Shown piece after piece: positions 17,668-25,977 of a stretch of DNA of 38,785 nt; position 1 is the first letter of the stretch; each line of letters starts with the position of its first letter. The DNA is from a bacterium (lineage in GTDB: Bacteria > Hinthialibacterota > Hinthialibacteria > Hinthialibacterales > Hinthialibacteraceae): contig WGLV01000030.1 in the NCBI GenBank assembly GCA_016125385.1, positions 1 through 38,785 on the forward strand, in the 5' to 3' direction. The position numbers and the translations under genes were made by a program. The notes below the pieces were generated by a model, which saw nothing but the letters and a program-made list of their open reading frames with translations, made no database searches and was not told the DNA's origin.

Positions 17668-17728
17668 TTCCGGCCGCCGCAAGAAATTTGATCGGGAAAC
17701 GAACGAATGATACGTGACGCCCGGTTGT

Positions 17729-17734
17729 ACTATA
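17729..17734 (-). promoter_or_regulatory. Possible -10 box for the GT4 operon
   Basis: On the minus strand TATAGT lies about 60 bases before the GT4 start and just beyond the terminator of the regulator gene, where a promoter is needed. The -35 region (TTTTTC at 16 bases) is poor. Confidence 0.3.
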
Positions 17735-17751
17735 AAGCCCGCTTTCGCATG

Positions 17752-17781
17752 AAAAAGCCCGGCGCGTTCGAGCCGGGCTTT
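17752..17781 (-). terminator. Rho-independent terminator of the NtrC-like regulator gene
   Basis: Perfect 10-base arms AAAGCCCGGC and GCCGGGCTTT flank an 8-base loop; on the minus strand the stem runs into TTTTTC. It starts 27 bases after the regulator's stop codon and separates it from the GT4 operon. Confidence 0.82.
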
Positions 17782-17808
17782 GTGTGACCAATCGAGGTTG
17801 CGGCGATC

Positions 17809-19203
17809 TCAGGCGACTTCGACTTCGAACAGTTTCTGGCTCTCGTAAATCTGTAACTTGCGGTGAAGCGTCGCGCGGTTAATGTCGAGAATCGCGGCGG
17901 CTTTGACCTTGTTGTTTCCGGTGGCTTCCATCACTTTGAGAATATAACGCCGCTCGATCTCGCTCATGGTGGGCAGGTCATCTTCCGATGAACTGATGAA
18001 CAAGCTGCCCACCTCATCATGAAACTGTTTGGGCAGGTGAATCGGTTCGATGGCGTTTTTCCCCGCCATCTGCAAGGCGTATGTCAAGACGTTTTCCAGT
18101 TCGCGCAAATTTCCCGGCCAGGCGTGTTCCATCAGCGCTTTCATCGTTTCTTCGGTGATGCGGATGGGTTCTTCGCCCCGCTCACGGCTCAATCGCGCCA
18201 GCATTTCCCTCGCCAGAATGGGGATATCTTCAATCCGGCGGCGTAACGCGGGCAGGGCGACTGTGAAACGGTTTAGCAAAAAGAACAGTTCTTCTGAAAA
18301 CTCACCGGCGGCGGCGAGTTCGCCCAGTTGCTGGCTGGTTCCCGCGAAGACGCGCACGTCCGACTTTCGGGTCCCCTTACCCTCGGGCGATTTATAAGCG
18401 CCGTTTTCGATAAATCGGAGCAGCTTGCCCTGTACTTCGGGGGCGGCCGCTGAAATATCATCGAGATACAGCGTTCCACCTGACGCCTGCTCGGCCAGAC
18501 AGGGATTTTTATCTTTTTCGCCGCGTCCAAACAACTCGCCCGCCAGTTCTTCACCTTCAAACGCGCGGCAGTTGATGGATAGAAACGGCCCGTGACGGCG
18601 GACGCTGTGTTCGTGTATTAATTGCGCAAGATGTTCCTTGCCCGAGCCCGCCGGACCGGTGAACAGGATCGCGTCATCGCGCCGCGCCAGCATGCGCGCG
18701 AGGCGGATCACGTCGATCATTTCCGGGGATTTGACTACGATGGATCCAAAGCGCTCCATCATCGATTCGGTGGTTTCGTATCGCGCCAGGCGATTCTTCA
18801 GCAGGTTGGCGTCGAGTACGCGTTCGAGAAGAATCGCGATTTCTTCGGTGACGGCGGGGATGGTGAGAAAATAGCCCTGCAATGTTCTCGCCCACTCGGC
18901 GGCTTCTTCGGTTTTGCCTTCGGTGGCGATGACGAGAATTTCGCTGCCGAGGTTCTCAATGGAAGGGTTTTGTTTCTTCCGTTCTTCGTGGTAGTCTTCG
19001 CATTGTGAGAGTTCGATCACCAACAACTTGGCTGGGTCGCGAGACAGGCTGAATGACAGCTCTTTCAGGTTATTCGACTGGGTGATCCGGCAGCCGGTCG
19101 CTCCCAGATTTTCAAGGAAAGGGCGTTCTGACTTTCCTCGATAACACAAAACGGCGATATGAACGCCATTAAGATGTTCGTATGGATTCTGGTTTGCATT
19201 CAT
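17809..19203 (-). CDS. NtrC-architecture regulator lacking sigma-54 activation motifs
   Basis: A 464-residue protein. Residues 13-130 have the look of a receiver-like domain, but the position of the phosphorylated Asp seems to hold Glu (LLVIELSQ). Residues 150-390 are a bacterial enhancer-binding AAA+ domain: Walker A GPAGSGKE at 183-190, Walker B as LYLDD rather than LFLDE at 245-249, sensor II WPGNLRELEN at 362-371. The GAFTGA loop that contacts sigma-54 is missing: ELFGRGEKDKNP jumps straight to CLAEQASGG. The arginine-finger segment, normally FREDLYYRLN, reads FSEELFFLLN at 302-311, so both arginines are lost. The Fis-type helix-turn-helix at the end (NNKVKAAAILDINRATLHRK) is intact. It probably binds DNA as a repressor or sigma-70-type regulator, as TyrR does, and may hardly hydrolyse ATP. 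It has its own terminator. Confidence 0.85.
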   Translation of the reverse strand: MNANQNPYEHLNGVHIAVLCYRGKSERPFLENLGATGCRITQSNNLKELSFSLSRDPAKLLVIELSQCEDYHEERKKQNPSIENLGSEILVIATEGKTEEAAEWARTLQGYFLTIPAVTEEIAILLERVLDANLLKNRLARYETTESMMERFGSIVVKSPEMIDVIRLARMLARRDDAILFTGPAGSGKEHLAQLIHEHSVRRHGPFLSINCRAFEGEELAGELFGRGEKDKNPCLAEQASGGTLYLDDISAAAPEVQGKLLRFIENGAYKSPEGKGTRKSDVRVFAGTSQQLGELAAAGEFSEELFFLLNRFTVALPALRRRIEDIPILAREMLARLSRERGEEPIRITEETMKALMEHAWPGNLRELENVLTYALQMAGKNAIEPIHLPKQFHDEVGSLFISSSEDDLPTMSEIERRYILKVMEATGNNKVKAAAILDINRATLHRKLQIYESQKLFEVEVA

Positions 19204-19216
19204 TCGCTTTGTCCCC

Positions 19217-19252
19217 CGTTCGTAACGCTGTCGAAATGTACCGTTACAAACG
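19217..19252. promoter_or_regulatory. Large inverted repeat upstream of the regulator gene (possible operator)
   Basis: Arms CGTTCGTAACG and CGTTACAAACG (10 of 11 pair) are separated by 14 bases and lie 14 to 49 bases before the regulator's ATG. A dimer of the Fis-type protein binding here would fit autoregulation. A weak promoter (TTGAAT, 16 bases, TGTAAC) reading toward the regulator overlaps one arm. Confidence 0.5.
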
Positions 19253-19487
19253 ATTCATTGCCTGATTCAAGATTTGAACGACAATAACACTGAAATTGTA
19301 AATATTATCTATCGGGAGAGCCAATATCCTGGCAAAGATCGTACCATTCTCAATCCTGAATGGGAAGACAAAACTGTTGATCGCGCTAAAAATCGCAACC
19401 AGCCACTTTTTTTGAAACTATTTATTTTGTCCAAGCACGGTTTTGTAATCGTCTCGATCCCAATAACGCAATAAAACTTGCCAATCG

Positions 19488-19493
19488 TATAAT
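19488..19493 (+). promoter_or_regulatory. -10 box for the GT2-tlyA-nadK operon
   Basis: A perfect TATAAT 45 bases before the GT2 ATG. I find no good -35 at 16-18 bases, so an activator might be needed. Confidence 0.4.
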
Positions 19494-19538
19494 GAAAATG
19501 ATAGATCGAATCCGGCCTGAATTTTGAACCAATATAGC

Positions 19539-20495
19539 ATGAATGAACAGCAAAAGAACCCCAAAGTGAGCGTTGTAGTCCCAATATTGAACGGCGGAAA
19601 TGATCTGCTTCGTCTGTTGGATCGGCTGGCCAGTCAATCTCTGGCCAGCGACATGGAAATTATCCTCGTCGACTCAGGCTCACGTGACGATAGTTTACAT
19701 TATGCCCGCCAAAGGCAGTGTAACATAATTGAAATTCCCGCGCGTGCATTTAATCATGGAGCCACCCGCAATCTGGGCGCCTCCAAAGCGCACGGCGAAT
19801 TTCTGTTTTTCTTTACACAGGATGCGCTTCCCCAGCGAAACGATTATTGCGAAACCATGATCGACTCGCTGGAAGCGAACCAGGCTGACGCGGGATACGC
19901 GCGGCAGATTCCCCGTCCGGAGGCGGGGCCTCTCGTGCGGCGCGACGTGAGCGCCTGGCTCAGCGGGGTGGATGAGCGCCGAGTGGTTCGAGCCGGGCGG
20001 CTGGATGATTTTTGCGGCATGACGCCGTATGACCGCTACGCCCGGTGCGTATTCGATAACGTCGCCAGCGTGATCCGGCGCGCCGCGTGGAAGGCGATTC
20101 CGTTTCCACACGCGCCATACGGAGAAGATATCGAATGGGGACTGCGAGCGTTGAGTAACGGGATGACGCTCGTTTACGAACCGGATGCGGCGGTGATCCA
20201 TTCTCACGACCGGCCTCCTGACTATACATGGAAGCGTACGTTAATCGATCATTACCGGCTGAATGAACTGTTCGGGCTGCGCACCGTTCCAACCCGGCGG
20301 GCGGCGATTCGGGGGTGGATGTCGACGACGCGCCGCGACTGGGGCTATCTGCTATCTCACCCTCCCTACGATTCGACCTGGCGGCGCGATTTCATAAACG
20401 CGCCCCGCCACGCCTGGGCGGCGGCGTGGGGGCAGTTTCACGGCGCCCGAATGGCCGCGCGCGGAGAGATGATGCGCGGCCTGCGTGGAGTGTGA
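19539..20495 (+). CDS. GT2-family glycosyltransferase (rhamnosyltransferase-like)
   Basis: A 318-residue protein with the GT-A fold: KVSVVVPILNGGNDLLRLL at the start, ILVDSGSRDDS as the nucleotide-sugar-binding segment, ARAFNHGATRNLGA and FFFTQDALPQ, the last carrying the Asp of the metal site. GEDIEWGLRALSNG later corresponds to the ED catalytic-base region. These match bacterial rhamnosyl- or related transferases of GT2 that decorate O-antigen or other surface polymers. I chose the ATG at 19539; a TTG five codons earlier is possible, and neither has a strong ribosome site. It lies 6 bases before tlyA, forming an operon with two housekeeping genes. Confidence 0.85.
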   Translation: MNEQQKNPKVSVVVPILNGGNDLLRLLDRLASQSLASDMEIILVDSGSRDDSLHYARQRQCNIIEIPARAFNHGATRNLGASKAHGEFLFFFTQDALPQRNDYCETMIDSLEANQADAGYARQIPRPEAGPLVRRDVSAWLSGVDERRVVRAGRLDDFCGMTPYDRYARCVFDNVASVIRRAAWKAIPFPHAPYGEDIEWGLRALSNGMTLVYEPDAAVIHSHDRPPDYTWKRTLIDHYRLNELFGLRTVPTRRAAIRGWMSTTRRDWGYLLSHPPYDSTWRRDFINAPRHAWAAAWGQFHGARMAARGEMMRGLRGV

Positions 20496-20501
20496 CGCGG
20501 T

Positions 20502-21305
20502 ATGAGCGAAAAAGCCCGTCTTGACGTGGTGTTGGTTGAACGCTCGCTGGCCGCCAGCCGCGATGAAGCACAACGGTTGATTCGCGCCGGCGTGGTATTG
20601 ATCGACGAGATCGTGCATGACAAGCCCGGCGTTAAAGTCGACGTTGAATCGCCGATCCGCGTCGCGCGGCGCGAAACGCCGTTCGCCAGCCGGGGCGGGT
20701 TCAAGCTGCAACGCGCGCTGGACGTCTTTGAGATCGACCCGGCGGAGCTGACCGCCGCCGATTTCGGCGCTTCGAACGGCGGGTTCACCGATTGTCTGCT
20801 GCAGCGCGGAGCGGCCCGGGTATACGCCATCGACGTGGGGCGCGGCCAGCTGGCGTACGCGCTGCAAACCGATCCCCGTGTGGTGGTGATGGACCGCACC
20901 AACTGCCGCTACGTCACGCGGGACGCGTTGGGCGAAGCGGTCGATCTGGTAGTGGGCGACCTGTCGTTCATCAGCGTGAAAAAACTGTTCGACGCCACGC
21001 AATCGGTGTTGAAACCCGGGGGGACGGCGGTGATGCTGATCAAGCCACAGTTTGAAATCGGCAAAGGGCGGGTGGGAAAGAACGGCGTTGTGCGACGCCG
21101 TGAAGACCATCACGAAGTGCTGGTTGATTGCTATGATTTCTACGTGGGGCGGTCATGGTCGGTCATTGGCGTGACCCCTTCGCCGATTGAAGGCAAATCG
21201 GGGAATGTTGAGTTTCTGTTTCACCTCGCGCCGCGTCCGGACCGAAGCGTTCCGCCCGAGGCGCTTGAATCCGCGGTGAATGAAGCGCATGAAAGGACTC
21301 CATGA
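20502..21305 (+). CDS. tlyA: TlyA-family rRNA 2'-O-methyltransferase
   Basis: A 267-residue protein. Residues 4-62 are an S4 RNA-binding domain (RLDVVLVERSLAASRDEAQ, VVLIDEIV). The rest is an FtsJ-like Rossmann methyltransferase: SRGGFKLQRALDVF, SAM motif DFGASNGGFTDCLLQRG, VYAIDVGRGQLAYAL, catalytic-region VGDLSFISVKKL and LIKPQFEIGKGRVGKNG. TlyA proteins methylate cytidines of 16S and/or 23S rRNA; several were first labelled hemolysins. Its stop overlaps the nadK start as ATGA, and the tlyA-nadK order is conserved in many bacteria. Confidence 0.93.
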   Translation: MSEKARLDVVLVERSLAASRDEAQRLIRAGVVLIDEIVHDKPGVKVDVESPIRVARRETPFASRGGFKLQRALDVFEIDPAELTAADFGASNGGFTDCLLQRGAARVYAIDVGRGQLAYALQTDPRVVVMDRTNCRYVTRDALGEAVDLVVGDLSFISVKKLFDATQSVLKPGGTAVMLIKPQFEIGKGRVGKNGVVRRREDHHEVLVDCYDFYVGRSWSVIGVTPSPIEGKSGNVEFLFHLAPRPDRSVPPEALESAVNEAHERTP

Positions 21306-22180
21306 ATCAGCCCGCGAAGATTGAATGCGCCGTTATTGTATATAACCCCGCCAAAGAAGGCGCGCTTGGCGCGGCCCGGAAGGCGTCCGAGGCGTTGCGC
21401 GCGCATGGCGTCCGCAGCCGTACGGTCGAGTACAGCCAGACCAATCACATTCACGACGCCGATCTCGCCGATGTGACACGCGAGTGTGGCGCCGTCATTG
21501 TGTTGGGAGGCGATGGAACCATTCTCGGCGTCGCGCGGCAGATCGCGTCTCAACCCAAACCGCTGCTCGGAATCAACCTGGGCGGCTTTGGATTTCTGAC
21601 CTCAAGCGCGCAGCATGAACTGGAGATCGCGATCGAGGCGCTGGCCACTGGCGATTATCGCGTAGTCAACCGCTTTTTTCTTCAGGCGCGGGTCGAACGT
21701 GATGATGGCGAGCCGTTTCAGTCGTACGCGTTGAACGAATCGCTGATTACGCTGGCGCAGCCCGGCCGCCTGCTTGAACTTTCGGTGGGCGAAGACGACC
21801 GCTCGGCGTTGACCTATCGCGCCGACGGCCTGATCATCTCCACGCCCACTGGATCGACCGGGCATTCGCTTTCGGCGGGCGGCCCCATTCTCGAACCAAA
21901 CCTGCCGGCGCTGATCGTGACGCCGGTCTCGCCGCATTCTCTTTTTAACCGGCCGCTGGTGGTGAACGGTGAACGTGAGCTGATCGTGCGTTTTTTACGG
22001 GGAGGCGACCGGTTGCTGTTAATTCTGGACGGGCAGATTCGCACGGAACTGTGTAGCACCGACGTGGTGCGGGTGAGGCGTTCTGAAAAATCGATCGCGA
22101 CTATCACGTTGCCGGACCGGAGTTTCTCGCAGGTTCTCCGCCTTAAATTCAACCTTGGTGAACGGCCGGGAAAGACTTAA
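21302..22180 (+). CDS. nadK: NAD kinase
   Basis: A 292-residue cytoplasmic enzyme that phosphorylates NAD+ to NADP+, using ATP or polyphosphate. The GGDG motif sits at 69-72 in VLGGDGTILGVAR, followed by LLGINLGGFGFLTS. The second signature, YRADGLIISTPTGSTGHSLS with SAGGPIL, is complete, as are the C-terminal strands (LILDGQ). Length is normal for the family. The start at 21302 is fixed by the 4-base overlap with tlyA. Its stop overlaps the stop of the convergent ABC permease at TTAA, with no terminator between. Confidence 0.95.
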   Translation: MNQPAKIECAVIVYNPAKEGALGAARKASEALRAHGVRSRTVEYSQTNHIHDADLADVTRECGAVIVLGGDGTILGVARQIASQPKPLLGINLGGFGFLTSSAQHELEIAIEALATGDYRVVNRFFLQARVERDDGEPFQSYALNESLITLAQPGRLLELSVGEDDRSALTYRADGLIISTPTGSTGHSLSAGGPILEPNLPALIVTPVSPHSLFNRPLVVNGERELIVRFLRGGDRLLLILDGQIRTELCSTDVVRVRRSEKSIATITLPDRSFSQVLRLKFNLGERPGKT

Positions 22181-23283
22181 TCGAGCCGCTTACGGAACTT
22201 CATCACCGACAGGGTAAAGAGCAGCAGCCCCATGACGCCCAGCGGATAGACGAAGCGAATCAGATTCGAGAAGGTGGCGCTGCGTAATACGATCCCGCGT
22301 AAAATCTCCAGAAAATAGGTTAATGGCAGTACGTAACTGAGGCCGTAGAAAAACATCGGCATGGTATCGCGCGGATAAATGAAACCCGAGAAAAAGATGG
22401 AGGGCAACAGCGTAGCGATCGCCATCTGGGTGGCCTGCACCTGATTTTGCGCGGTGGCGCTGATCAGCAGGCCAATGCCCACCACCGCCAGCGCGAATAA
22501 CCCCGACAGCGTCATCAGCAACATTGGATCGCCGGCGATGTGGATGCCGAACAGAAACCGCATTACCAGCAGCAACACGCCCATCTCGACGAACGCCAGC
22601 ATCAGGTACGGAATCAGCTTGCCGAGCAGGAGGGCCGAACGGGACGCCGGGCTCACCATCAGTTGTTCAAGCGTACCCAGTTCGCGTTCGCGTACGATGG
22701 CGAAGGCGACCAGCATGGTCAGCGACAGCTGCAACGCCACGCCGATGATGGCGGGAACGAAGAAGTGAGACGACAACAGATCGGGATTGAACAGAACCCG
22801 CGGGCGCACGTCGAGCGGCGGGACGATGTTTTTCGCCGTTTCGATCTTTTTCAGCGCGGCGTTAAGGCCCAGGCCGTTCGCCGCCATCATCGCCTGCATG
22901 GCGATCGAGTTGTTGCTGCCGTCGAGATACACCCCAACGCTGGCGGTTTCGCCCGCTTTGATCCGGTCGGTGTAATCAGGCGGTACGTCGACGCCCACCA
23001 CCGCGCGGCCTTCGACCAGCGCCCGGCTCAACTCTTCCCGCGAATGGACGTACCCGATGATTTTGTACACGTCGGTGTTGATGAATTGATCGATCAGCTC
23101 GCGGCTGGCTTCGCGCAGGTCTTCGTTATACACGATGGTGCGCAGGTCGCGCACATCGGTGTTGATGGCGTAGCCGAAAGCGATCACCTGCACGATCGGC
23201 GGCAAAAACGCGAACAGAATCGTCAACGGGTCGCGCGCCATGTGGATGAGTTCTTTCGATAAAATCGCGAAATATCCTTTCAT
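22177..23283 (-). CDS. ABC-2 type transporter permease (YbhS/YhhJ-like)
   Basis: A 368-residue membrane protein. One helix (about 20-40) is followed by a long extracytoplasmic domain (about 45-170), then five more helices (roughly 175-195, 225-245, 255-275, 285-305, 345-365). The VRERELGTLEQLMVSPASR turn after the second helix and SGFIYPRDTMPMFF are hallmarks of the ABC-2 drug/export permeases YbhS, YbhR and YhhJ. Only one permease gene is present, so the transporter is likely a homodimer, whereas E. coli ybhGFSR encodes two. Last gene of the TetR-HlyD-ATPase-permease operon; starts within a 4-base overlap with the ATPase gene. Confidence 0.92.
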   Translation of the reverse strand: MKGYFAILSKELIHMARDPLTILFAFLPPIVQVIAFGYAINTDVRDLRTIVYNEDLREASRELIDQFINTDVYKIIGYVHSREELSRALVEGRAVVGVDVPPDYTDRIKAGETASVGVYLDGSNNSIAMQAMMAANGLGLNAALKKIETAKNIVPPLDVRPRVLFNPDLLSSHFFVPAIIGVALQLSLTMLVAFAIVRERELGTLEQLMVSPASRSALLLGKLIPYLMLAFVEMGVLLLVMRFLFGIHIAGDPMLLMTLSGLFALAVVGIGLLISATAQNQVQATQMAIATLLPSIFFSGFIYPRDTMPMFFYGLSYVLPLTYFLEILRGIVLRSATFSNLIRFVYPLGVMGLLLFTLSVMKFRKRLD

Positions 23284-24239
23284 CGCCTGTTCCGCTCCTC
23301 CTGAAGGGTCAGCTCAACGAAAACGTCTTCCAGCGAGGGCTGGATATCGCGCACCTCGACGTCGCTGAAATCGCTCGACCGTAAAAACTCACGCAGGGTT
23401 TCATTATTCGCGGTTTCATCGACGAGCAGGTGAACGCCGTCTCCGAAGATGGTGGCTGAGCGCACCTCGTCCCGTTTGCGCAACGCGTCGAGCGCCGACG
23501 TGACCGGATCGGCGCGAATTTCGATTCGGCGGCAGCCTTCCGGCGTGGCGGCTGGCAGCTGTTTGAGCGTTGACGTGTCGTCGCAGGCGATCAGACGCGA
23601 GAGATAAATGTAGGCCACTTTGGTACAGCGTTCGGCTTCATCCATGTAATGGGTGGTTACGAAAAAAGTGATGCCTTGCGCCGACAGATCGAACAGCAGG
23701 TCCCACAATTCACGCCGCGCCACCGGGTCGATGCCGGCGGTGGGCTCGTCGAGAAAGACGATCTCAGGTTCGTGCATCATCGAACAGGCCAGCGCCAGAC
23801 GCTGTTTCCATCCACCGGAGAGTTTGCCCGCCTGGCGGTCCCGGTAGGGATGCAGCCCGAGGTAATCGCCGAGTTCTTGCTCGCGGCGGTGAATCGTTTC
23901 ACGGCTGAGTCCGTACAACTGCCCAAAAAAACGCATGTTTTCATGAACGGTCAAATCGCGGTAGAGGCTGAACTGCTGCGACATGTAGCCGATGTGTTTT
24001 TTGACCTCTCCCGGATTCTCGCGGACGCTGATCCCCAGCAGTTCGGCGTCGCCCTCGGTGGGCGCCAGCAGCCCGCACAGCATGCGGATGACCGTCGATT
24101 TGCCCGAGCCATTGGGCCCGAGAAATCCAAAGATGTCGCCTCGCTCTACTTCAAAGCTGACGCGATCGACGGCGGTGAACGATCCGAAACGTTTGGTCAG
24201 CCCGTTGACCACGATCGTGTTTTTCGCGGCGGGCTTCAT
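23280..24239 (-). CDS. ABC transporter ATP-binding protein
   Basis: A 319-residue single-domain ATPase. Walker A GPNGSGKST lies near residue 40, the Q-loop is in YMSQQFSLYRDLTVHENM, the signature is LSGGWKQRLALA near 140, Walker B is EIVFLDEPTAGIDP, and the switch histidine is in FFVTTHYMDEAERC. A C-terminal stretch after about 230 is the small regulatory domain common in ABC-2 exporters. E. coli YbhF fuses two such domains; this one has only one. It powers the permease encoded next to it and overlaps both neighbours by 4 bases. Confidence 0.94.
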   Translation of the reverse strand: MKPAAKNTIVVNGLTKRFGSFTAVDRVSFEVERGDIFGFLGPNGSGKSTVIRMLCGLLAPTEGDAELLGISVRENPGEVKKHIGYMSQQFSLYRDLTVHENMRFFGQLYGLSRETIHRREQELGDYLGLHPYRDRQAGKLSGGWKQRLALACSMMHEPEIVFLDEPTAGIDPVARRELWDLLFDLSAQGITFFVTTHYMDEAERCTKVAYIYLSRLIACDDTSTLKQLPAATPEGCRRIEIRADPVTSALDALRKRDEVRSATIFGDGVHLLVDETANNETLREFLRSSDFSDVEVRDIQPSLEDVFVELTLQEERNRR

Positions 24240-25375
24240 GGGCGGGCTCCTTCGGAGGCGAGCCGCGCGTCGGCGACCATACCGGGCCGCAGACGATGAT
24301 CGGGATCCTGTATCTCGATCTTGACGCCGAATACGAGATCGTCGCGAGTGTCGGGCGTCTGCACGTTACGCGGGGTAAACTCGGCCTGCCGGTTGATCTG
24401 AATCACGTTTCCTGTGAAGGTTTCGCCAGGGTAGGCGTTTACCGCCAACTTGATTTCTTCTCCCACTTGAAACGAACCCAGACGGCTCTCGGGTGCGTAA
24501 ATGCGCACCCAGAGCGGCTGATATAGCAACACGGTAAGCGCGGTCTGATTCGGCGCCAGCAGGTCGCCGCGTTCCAACCGCGAAACCTCGACAACGCCCT
24601 CGCCGGGCGCGTTGATTTCTTTTTCGTCGAGATCGAAGCGCAGCCGATCCACCGTCGCCGAGGCGCGCGCGACCTCGGCCCGGGCCTGAGCGATCTGTTC
24701 GGGGCGCGGGCCTTCCACCGCCAGACTGAGCGCGGCCGACGCGGCATCGACCGCCGCCGCCGCCTGCTGGACGTCTTCTTCGCGGTATCCGTTCAACAGC
24801 AGCGTCAGTTGCGCCTGGCTGGCGCGCAGCCCGCTTTGCGCGGCGTCGAGTTGTTCTTCGGCCTGATCGAGCTGTTCGCGCGAGGCGGCCTGGGTGGCTT
24901 GCAGGTCACGGATGCGTTTTTCAGTGCGTTGCGCGAGTTTGAGTTTCGCCTCGGCGGCTTCGACGTTAGCGCGCGCGGCGTCGATCTCTTCTTTGCGGGG
25001 GCCGTTCTTCATTTCACGCCAGCGCGCTTGCGCTTGAAGGAGCTGAGCGCGCGCGGCGTCGATTTCCTGCGGCCGGCTGCCGTGTTCCAGTTCTTCCAGC
25101 CGGTGGATGGCGGTCTGGTGCGCCGCCCGGGCTTCATCGAGTGCGGCCTGAGCCGGACCCCGGTCGAGGCGGATCAACGGTTGACCCGCCGTGACCGCGT
25201 CGCCTTCTTCAACCAGCACCTCTTCAATGCGGCCGCCGATCTTCGACGCCAGCGACGCGTCGTCGGCTTCGATCGTTCCCGAGTAGGGGAACTCGCGATG
25301 GCCGTTGTGGTCGAGCCAGTACCAGCCCGCCGCGCCCAGCGCGGCGATCAGCAGCAAGGGGAAAATTCGCTTCAT
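24236..25375 (-). CDS. HlyD-family periplasmic adaptor (YbhG/YhiI-like)
   Basis: A 379-residue protein with one N-terminal helix (about 4-20). The lipoyl half-motif YSGTIEADDASLASKIGGRI and VLVEEGDAVTAGQPLIRLD are followed by a long alpha-helical hairpin (about 75-245) with many Ala, Gln and Glu heptads and two near-repeats (SRPQEIDAARAQLLQAQARW and GPRKEEIDAARANVEAAEAK). The second lipoyl half and beta barrel follow (INAPGEGVVEVSRLERGDLL, VKIEIQDPDHRLRPGMVADA). It would bridge the ABC exporter to an outer-membrane channel of the TolC kind, which is not encoded here. 4-base overlaps on both sides show it belongs to a single translational unit. Confidence 0.92.
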   Translation of the reverse strand: MKRIFPLLLIAALGAAGWYWLDHNGHREFPYSGTIEADDASLASKIGGRIEEVLVEEGDAVTAGQPLIRLDRGPAQAALDEARAAHQTAIHRLEELEHGSRPQEIDAARAQLLQAQARWREMKNGPRKEEIDAARANVEAAEAKLKLAQRTEKRIRDLQATQAASREQLDQAEEQLDAAQSGLRASQAQLTLLLNGYREEDVQQAAAAVDAASAALSLAVEGPRPEQIAQARAEVARASATVDRLRFDLDEKEINAPGEGVVEVSRLERGDLLAPNQTALTVLLYQPLWVRIYAPESRLGSFQVGEEIKLAVNAYPGETFTGNVIQINRQAEFTPRNVQTPDTRDDLVFGVKIEIQDPDHRLRPGMVADARLASEGARP

Positions 25376-25965
25376 GATTCATCCTCTCGGGGCAGTATTC
25401 CATGCAGCAACACATCGATGAACGTTTCATGCGCTTTATCAAGATCGATCGGCATGACCGAATCGCCCGGTAAAATCTTCTGCATCAGAACCGTCATGAA
25501 AAACATGCCCATAAAGGCCCGCGCCACGCATTCAGGGTCGAGATCGCGCATCTCGCCGCGTTCTTTTTCCTGCTCGAACCATTCCGTAAGGTGAGCCAAC
25601 ACCTGACCGGGGCCGCATTCGAGCATCGTTTTCGCCTGCGCTTTGTTTTTCGAAGCGTCGGAGAGCAGGATCGCGATCATGTTTTTGCGCTGGTCGAGAA
25701 TCGCGATGATTCGCTTGCCCAGTTCGTCCAGCCGGCGGGGCAGCGGTTCATCGGGCGCGCCGCGCGCCTCATCGATGTCGGGAATCGCTGAATAACGCTG
25801 GATGACCTCGGCGAACAGGTTTTTCTTGTTGCCGAAATGGCGGAACAGCGTGACTTCATTCACGCCGGCTTCTTTGGCGATGGCGCGGGTCGAGGAGCCT
25901 GACAAGCCGTTCCGGCTGAAGGTTTTGAGCGCGGCGTTGAGAATTTTGTCGCGGGCGTTTTTCAT
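25372..25965 (-). CDS. TetR/AcrR-family repressor of the export operon
   Basis: A 197-residue protein. The N-terminal helix-turn-helix is plain: RDKILNAALKTFSRNGLSG, then STRAIAKEAGVNEVTLFRHF and GNKKNLFAEVI. The remaining 145 helical residues form the ligand and dimer domain. I chose ATG 25965 because AAGG lies seven bases upstream; an upstream in-frame ATG at 26001 would place the palindrome inside the coding region. It is first in the operon and overlaps the HlyD gene by 4 bases, the same gene order as E. coli cecR(ybiH)-ybhGFSR. The palindrome at its own promoter supports autorepression of the whole operon, lifted by an exported or toxic compound. Confidence 0.92.
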   Translation of the reverse strand: MKNARDKILNAALKTFSRNGLSGSSTRAIAKEAGVNEVTLFRHFGNKKNLFAEVIQRYSAIPDIDEARGAPDEPLPRRLDELGKRIIAILDQRKNMIAILLSDASKNKAQAKTMLECGPGQVLAHLTEWFEQEKERGEMRDLDPECVARAFMGMFFMTVLMQKILPGDSVMPIDLDKAHETFIDVLLHGILPREDES

Positions 25966-25977
25966 GATGACCTTCTT

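Larger units (their letters stand above)
19204..19538. other. AT-rich divergent intergenic region
   Basis: 335 bases between the NtrC-like regulator and the GT2 gene, clearly richer in A and T than its surroundings. It contains the inverted repeat at 19217-19252 and a TATAAT at 19488-19493. I see no convincing gene; a 66-codon frame at 19274-19474 starts with TTG and has no ribosome site. Confidence 0.6.

Noticed and set aside
19274-19474. 66-residue frame in the AT-rich gap before the GT2 gene
   Set aside because: TTG start, no ribosome site, no recognisable features; the gap is better read as regulatory.
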